Shown here: piece after piece, positions 59,326 to 64,000 of the stretch | Layout of the letters: every line of letters begins with the position of its first letter | How positions within the stretch are numbered: the stretch's first letter is position 1 | DNA from: Onchidella celtica | Lineage: Eukaryota > Mollusca > Gastropoda > Systellommatophora > Onchidiidae | Reading direction: 5' to 3' | Assembly: GCA_963931925.1 (NCBI GenBank) | Contig: OZ007576.1 | Coordinates: 17,983,657-18,047,656, forward strand | Length of the DNA stretch: 64,000 bases | Notes under the pieces: generated by a model | What the model was told of the DNA's origin: nothing | Seen by the model: the letters and a program-made list of their open reading frames with translations, nothing else | The model's database searches: none | Made by a program: the position numbers and the translations under genes

Positions 59326-61855
59326 TCATTTGGATATAACAAAGTCTTTCATCCACAATGGTTGCTTGACATCACGTTTGGGTCTCTCACTCACAGTTGG
59401 CAGGGTGCAGGGCAGGTCCTCGAGTCTGTGAGAGTCATTCACTAACTGGCTGGGATTGTTAACAAGAGGGGACTTGGGGCTAGTGTTTGTCTCCGTCGTC
59501 GGGGTATTTGGATACATCGGCTCAGCTTCGTCGTCAGCTTCTCTTTTAAAAGGACTTGACTTTGGTCTGAGGTGTACACGGTTGCGTTGGTAGGATCCTC
59601 CGTTTTCGCCCTCTACTGTGTATTGGCGCTTTCCATTCGTACGGATAATCCTGCCCTTGTTCCAACCAGGTTGGTTGGGGTTTCTATAGTAGACAGGCTG
59701 TGACCTCTGTAGTGGTGGTAGGTCTCTGGCATTTTTGTTGTAAGATTTGGTCACAGCATCATTTCTCTCATTGGGTTTTTGAATAGTGTTCATAAACGTT
59801 GTGGGCTTGCAAGGGACCAATGTGCGCGGTCGTCTTGCAAACATCATTTCAGCTGGAGATTTCTCATACTGTCGCGGAGTATTGCGGAGTTCCAAAAGCG
59901 CTTCGTACTGATCCTGTTTCTGTTGGTTGGCTTTCTTCATCATGTGTTTGATATTCTTCACTGCCGATTCTGCTCGCCCGTTGGACTTGGGATGTCCGGG
60001 ACTTGAGGTCACGTGTTGAAATCCCCATTTTTCAGCAAAATTTGAAAACTCCCGGGAGACAAGCTGAGGTCCACAGTCTGATACTAGAATTTTTGGGACG
60101 CCAAAACGGGCAAAATGTCTTGAGGGGGGATGTTGATATATCTTTATATTTAATTCATATTATTATTGCTAACATAAAACCCCAAAACTAATGAAGTACG
60201 AATTACGTAATTACTCTTTTGTTTCTATGTTCTGGAGTGACGCCCCTTGTTATTGTAATCAAGGACATGCGGCACACAATAAATTTGCTTGATTCTTCGT
60301 CCAGTTTGATATGCCAGTAGGCCTCTTTTATGTCCAGCTTTGAGAAAACTTTTGCAGTTTGAAATTCGGGGAGTATGTCATCGAGAGTGGGAAGCTTGAA
60401 ATGTTCTCTTTGTAGAGCTTTATTTAGGGGTTGCGGGTCAATACAGATTCTGATGTTGCCGTTAGGCTTCTTCACCACGACCATCTGACTAACCCAAGGG
60501 GTAGGCTCTTCAACCTTCTGTAAGATGCCACGTTGCAACAGGTCATTGATTTCTCCCTTAACCTGGTCTTTTATTGCATGAGGTACTTTTCTGCACGGCA
60601 GGATTGTTGGTTTGGTTGTGGGGTCTACTGTCAAATGTGCTTCACCCAGATCCCCAATTGTTTCTAACTCTAGCTTGGCTATAAATCTGTCTTCATTTAT
60701 GGTAATCAACCCAAGCTCTCTGGATGTTTTGAGGCTGAGAAGACACGCAAAATCATTTTCAACTACGGTGAAAGGCACATTCCCCTTTTCCTTGGTTTTG
60801 GGGTTTTCAACTTCTATTGTAGCCTCACCAGCTGGTTTCACTTTCGTCTTGTTCCACATGGTCAGTGTCTGTGACGTTTTCTTTGTCTGTTCACGCTTCA
60901 CATACTTTTTGCACAGGATATTGACATCTGCTCCAGTGTCTACCTGAAAGCGGACATCGTTGCCATTGATTTTTAATACTGCCGTCATTTTCTCCTTCTT
61001 GGTACTTATTGCATTCAGCCATTCATCTCCACTTGCAGATACTTCTTCTGCCTCATCCCTAGAGGTGAATTTTATTTCCTTCTTTTTGCATTTTGATGCG
61101 AAGTGATTACGCCCGTGGCAGTTTGTGCATGATTTCCCCCATGCCGGGCACTTTTCTTTAACTTGTTCGTGGCTTCTGCCACAAAAGTGGCAATCATTGA
61201 TGAACCTTCTCTGTTGCCTAGGTTTGTCTCGGTTGCCGCCGTATTCATTCCTTCCTGTTGCATTTCTGTCAGGTTTGTCAGCTCGGACTTTGTCGACTCT
61301 GGTGGTGTTCATCTCTTGCAAGTGCTTGTTTGTCTGTTCATACGATTGTCCAATCGTGATTGCTTTCGCTAATGTAAGTTCTTGCTCTCTAAGCAGTTTC
61401 TCTTGAAGTTTCTTTTCCGCTGAGAATACTATTTTGTCTCGAATCATGCGATCCTTTTCGACAAAGTTGCACTTGCTTGCTTGGGTGCGCAATTCTGTAA
61501 TGAACGTATCAAATGGTTCGAAGACAGGGATGTTCCAAAATCTAAAGGTTTCTAGAACCTCATTGCAGAGAGGATTGCAGTAATTATGTAGTTGTTGCAA
61601 CACCTTCTCTGGGTCCTGTTTATCAGTGTCGTTGTCGAACTTGAACTGGTCCTATAGCTCCAGCACTTGGGGTCCTGCACAGTGTAACAGGATGGCGGTT
61701 TGAGTCTTTTTGGGCTTAGCTGAGCCTCCTGATGCATCCAGGTAGACTTCTACCTGTCGCTTCCATTTTCGAAAATTATCTGAGATGTTTCCAGATGTTA
61801 TATTCAACTCTGGAGGTAGGCGAAATTGGCTGTCTGACATTTTCCAGGAAGACAA
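59326..61855 (-). pseudogene. Element C gag-pol fossil coding regions
   Basis: In minus-strand order, the gag start (MSDSQFRLPPELN) lies near 61840. Two zinc knuckles (CHFCGRSHEQVKEKC and CTNCHGRNHFASKC) lie near 61090-61190. A protease with FQVDTGADVNIL is near 60920-60955 and the start of RT (TPWVSQMVVVKKPNGNIRI, FSKLDIKEAYWHI) near 60300-60500. The later part of integrase (HPKSNGRAESAVKNIKHMM, RNTPRQYEKSPAEMMF) follows near 59330-60000, with a basic C-terminal segment. The motifs are closest in style to the Mag/SURL group of Ty3/gypsy. The order here is the usual one, with integrase last. The copy is broken. Confidence 0.82.
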
Positions 61856-62035
61856 CTCTGTTACCCTCTCGAGAATTCGGATTCAAGCGGTTATTTCCCT
61901 TGTTTTGGAAAAAAAAAAATTGCGAGGGCTGGTCTTAGCGTGTGTTCGGCGACTTTCAGGCGTCAAACATTCATTGGTCTGGCTGGGACGATGGTATTCA
62001 AGCACTCATTGGGTTCTATTACCTCGCTGCCACCA

Positions 62036-62255
62036 TGTTGATATAAGATATTGACTGACAGGTCTTAATAACACAACAAAGACGTTTCAACTCAAGAGCA
62101 AATTTATTGTGTGCCGCATGTCCTTGATTACAATAACAAGGTGCGTCACTCCAGAACATAGAAACAAAAGAGTAATTACGTAATTCGTACTTCATTAGTT
62201 TTGGGGTTTTATGTTAGCAATAATAATATGAATTAAATATTAAGATATATCAACA
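62036..62255 (-). repeat. Element C 5' LTR
   Basis: 220-bp LTR ending TATATCAACA next to the TGTAA duplication. On the minus strand it is followed by TGGTGGCAGCGAGG (plus-strand 62022-62035), the primer-binding site. Confidence 0.92.
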
Positions 62256-63312
62256 TGTAACAAATATAATTATAAATAATTATAAATATCAATTCAAAGG
62301 CAACTGAATCTAACTAATGAAACTACAGCTTTCTATAAAGACTAACTTATTCACTCTAACTACTTGCAGGTCATATGAGTTATATGCCAAATAGAATCCG
62401 CGCACGTGGCGACGGATATAACAGTTTAAATTCTATTAATTCAATGAGACATGTTATGATATGGACATTTCCTCTAGACACGCCATGGAGAATGCTTGTA
62501 CAACCATGCGTTGTCTGGCGGTAACTCTGAAACTGTCTTCAAAAGTAAGTAGAACGGTTCACTTTCATCATTACAAATTAGTATGAACTCTCACCATTAG
62601 GCCCTCACTGGGAGTGAGAGCGCTGGATGTAAACGCTGTGGGTTCATATCAAACCAAGTAGCTTAGGCTCTGGAGCTTTAAATCATGGCGCTCCTCACAA
62701 TATATGGGCTGCTCAAATGCGTCTCTATGTCTCTCATCTGGCTGAGGACTATCGCCGTCCACCTCGTAAGTGGATTGTCTACATGTGGCCTCTATCTAAG
62801 CTCTGCACGGGTTTAAATACTAAAGCTATGTCTCGACCTTCCGTCCAGATTCATACATTTGATTGGTGCAGTCGCTTCAGCTCAGCCTGCAATATTAATT
62901 TACGCTTGTCATGGCCTTGCGCCAAAATCAAGGTCAATTTTACGGTCTAGACAAAATTTAAAATGCGAAACATTAACTACTAAAATCTTCAAACCCCGTG
63001 CTTTCTACTCTTATGCACGAATTTCCGAACGCCAACTAAGCGTCTAAATAAACTACCTTTACTCGCCCCTTATCTATGTTAATCAAAATCACGGGGTCGA
63101 GAACTGCTCTGTCATTCCTAGCTATACATTTATTCTGTCTCGCCCCTCCTTCTCTCCATCCATCAGAAAAAAGGCGTTTCAAAACAAACTGTTCACGAGA
63201 ACAGCTCAAGGACAAATTACGCTGGTTATACTCAACAAGATCGCAAAAATTAACTCACTGACGTCGTGACCTAGCACGGCATTTATGATCCTAATGTGAT
63301 CGTGACACCTTC

Positions 63313-64000
63313 CAAACTTGCAATAGAATTAAGGCCCAATTCCCGTGACACGAGAGAGTAGCCCATTATTTAAATAAATCAAAGATTAAATCGAGGAAAT
63401 TTATTTCCAAACAGAATTTTCTCAAACACAGAGGAAGTTAGACCATCCCTTGTGGGTATAAGTTCAGTAAAATTGTGAATTTGGATTTTAAAGCGCGTCG
63501 GCAAGATATGGCCATTCTGCGCCCTTCGTTTTTTGGTGTTATTTTTTTGTTTCTTGTTGATGCAGTACCTCCCCGAAGCGTGCTTTTCATAGTTTGAACG
63601 ATTAAAATTTCAAATAAACATCTATCGGGGAAAGGCTGGCATAAAATATTTTTATCTCCATAATTTTGAATAGATCTAATTACTGTTGCAGAGATTGAGC
63701 AACTAACTGAATAGTGATGAGATGCGCTACCACTATATGATTAGAGCGGTAGTGGTTACAAGATTCCCCGTTCCACGAACTTGTTCCTACCTAGAATCAA
63801 AATTAATTTCTAACCCAACAGTCTACTGAAAAAATCTACCTCAGTACCTGCTTGCTCTCCAATCCCATTGACTTGTCTGTTTCACGTACCCGCACCGTAT
63901 GGACTGAGCACTCCAATATATAAAAATTGGAATCTGATAGTATGCACAGTCCTAGTGTCTGATGCGGGCAGATGATCCCTCTCGCCCAGCTGTGTTTCAG
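63313..64000. other. No gene seen; right edge of window
   Basis: AT-rich DNA beyond element B without a supported gene. It contains the third, most diverged copy of the dispersed 80-bp motif at 63470-63540. Confidence 0.55.
63470..63540 (+). repeat. Dispersed 80-bp motif, copy 3 (diverged)
   Basis: Reads GAATTTGGATTTTAAAGCGC, GTCGGCAAGATATGGCCATT and CTGCGCCCTTCGTTTTTTGG, in the same order as the copies at 15598-15682 and 19701-19790 but with more changes. Confidence 0.6.

Larger units (their letters stand above)
58594..62255 (-). mobile_element. Element C: small Mag/SURL-like Ty3/gypsy element, broken
   Basis: Element C is 3662 bp long, inserted into the 5' LTR of element B with a 5-bp duplication TGTAA (58589-58593 and 62256-62260). 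Its LTRs are 203 bp (58594-58796) and 220 bp (62036-62255). They are almost identical apart from one 17-bp length difference. Ends are TGTTGATATA and TATATCAACA, so each LTR has inverted termini longer than the usual TG/CA. On the minus strand a primer-binding site TGGTGGCAGCGAGG follows the 5' LTR and a tract ACAAGGGGGGA precedes the 3' LTR. It is a broken copy with several breaks and a rearranged interior that includes a partial LTR copy in inverted orientation. Confidence 0.88.
58424..63307 (-). repeat. Element B 5' LTR, split by element C
   Basis: LTR parts are 58424-58593 and 62256-63307, together about 1217 bp once the TGTAA duplication is counted once. Sequence equals the 3' LTR at 46320-47532 apart from a few substitutions and one 4-bp length difference. 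Its TATTTAAA box on the minus strand is at 62812-62819. Confidence 0.92.
46315..63312 (-). mobile_element. Element B: Gmr1-like Ty3/gypsy LTR retrotransposon with three nested insertions
   Basis: Element B spans 46320-63307 on the minus strand, flanked by a 5-bp target duplication CCTTC (46315-46319 and 63308-63312). Its LTRs are 46320-47532 (3') and 58424-63307 (5', split by element C). Three other elements sit inside: a LINE at 47693-51651, a MITE at 54243-54635 and element C at 58594-62255. Subtracting these and their duplications leaves close to 9 kb, almost the length of element A. Domain order is again gag-protease-integrase-RT-RNase H. The two LTRs differ at only a handful of positions, so B is also young, though apparently a little older than A. 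Apart from the MITE the coding region looks nearly whole. Confidence 0.9.

Overview
The window is eukaryotic nuclear DNA, AT-leaning, rich in microsatellites and homopolymer G/C runs, and dominated by transposable elements. One host gene is recognisable: the first two coding exons of an SLC13-family (Na+/di-tricarboxylate or sulfate) transporter on the minus strand near 6.85-8.05 kb. GT-AG introns, tRNA-headed SINEs, LINEs and Ty3/gypsy elements point to an invertebrate animal. A mollusc is my best guess from overall character, but nothing in the sequence proves it.

Layout. 1-6851: probable intron of the SLC13-like gene, with a GA microsatellite, a SINE (minus) and a LINE tail remnant (minus). 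6852-8052: SLC13 exons 2 and 1. 8053-23510: no convincing gene, but several repeats: a dispersed repeat at 9.7 kb whose second copy at 13.0-13.3 kb carries an expanded 23-bp minisatellite, a MITE-like inverted repeat at 16.6 kb, a degenerate tandem region at 17.5 kb, a 52-bp satellite at 20.5-21.0 kb and a second SINE at 21.3 kb. 23511-32765: element A, an almost intact LTR retrotransposon with 1319-bp LTRs and a 5-bp target duplication. 32766-46314: gene-poor, with an imperfect inverted repeat at 33.1 kb, a diverged direct repeat at 34 kb and a 25-bp tandem array at 38.2 kb. 46315-63312: a nested stack. Element B (minus strand, sister family of A) has received three later insertions: a near-full-length LINE in its 3' untranslated region, a 393-bp MITE in its integrase region, and a small Mag/SURL-like gypsy element (C) inside its 5' LTR. 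63313-64000: nothing but one copy of a short dispersed motif.

The most notable biology is in A and B. By sequence they are Ty3/gypsy elements, but integrase lies before reverse transcriptase (gag-protease-integrase-RT-RNase H), the copia-like order known from the Gmr1-like group. Both also begin gag with a long charged Glu/Arg-rich tract. A and B have recognisably homologous LTRs with a conserved TATTTAA box. Near-identical LTR pairs show that A and B, and also C, moved recently.

All boundaries were read by eye from direct repeats and motifs; no search or alignment program was run.
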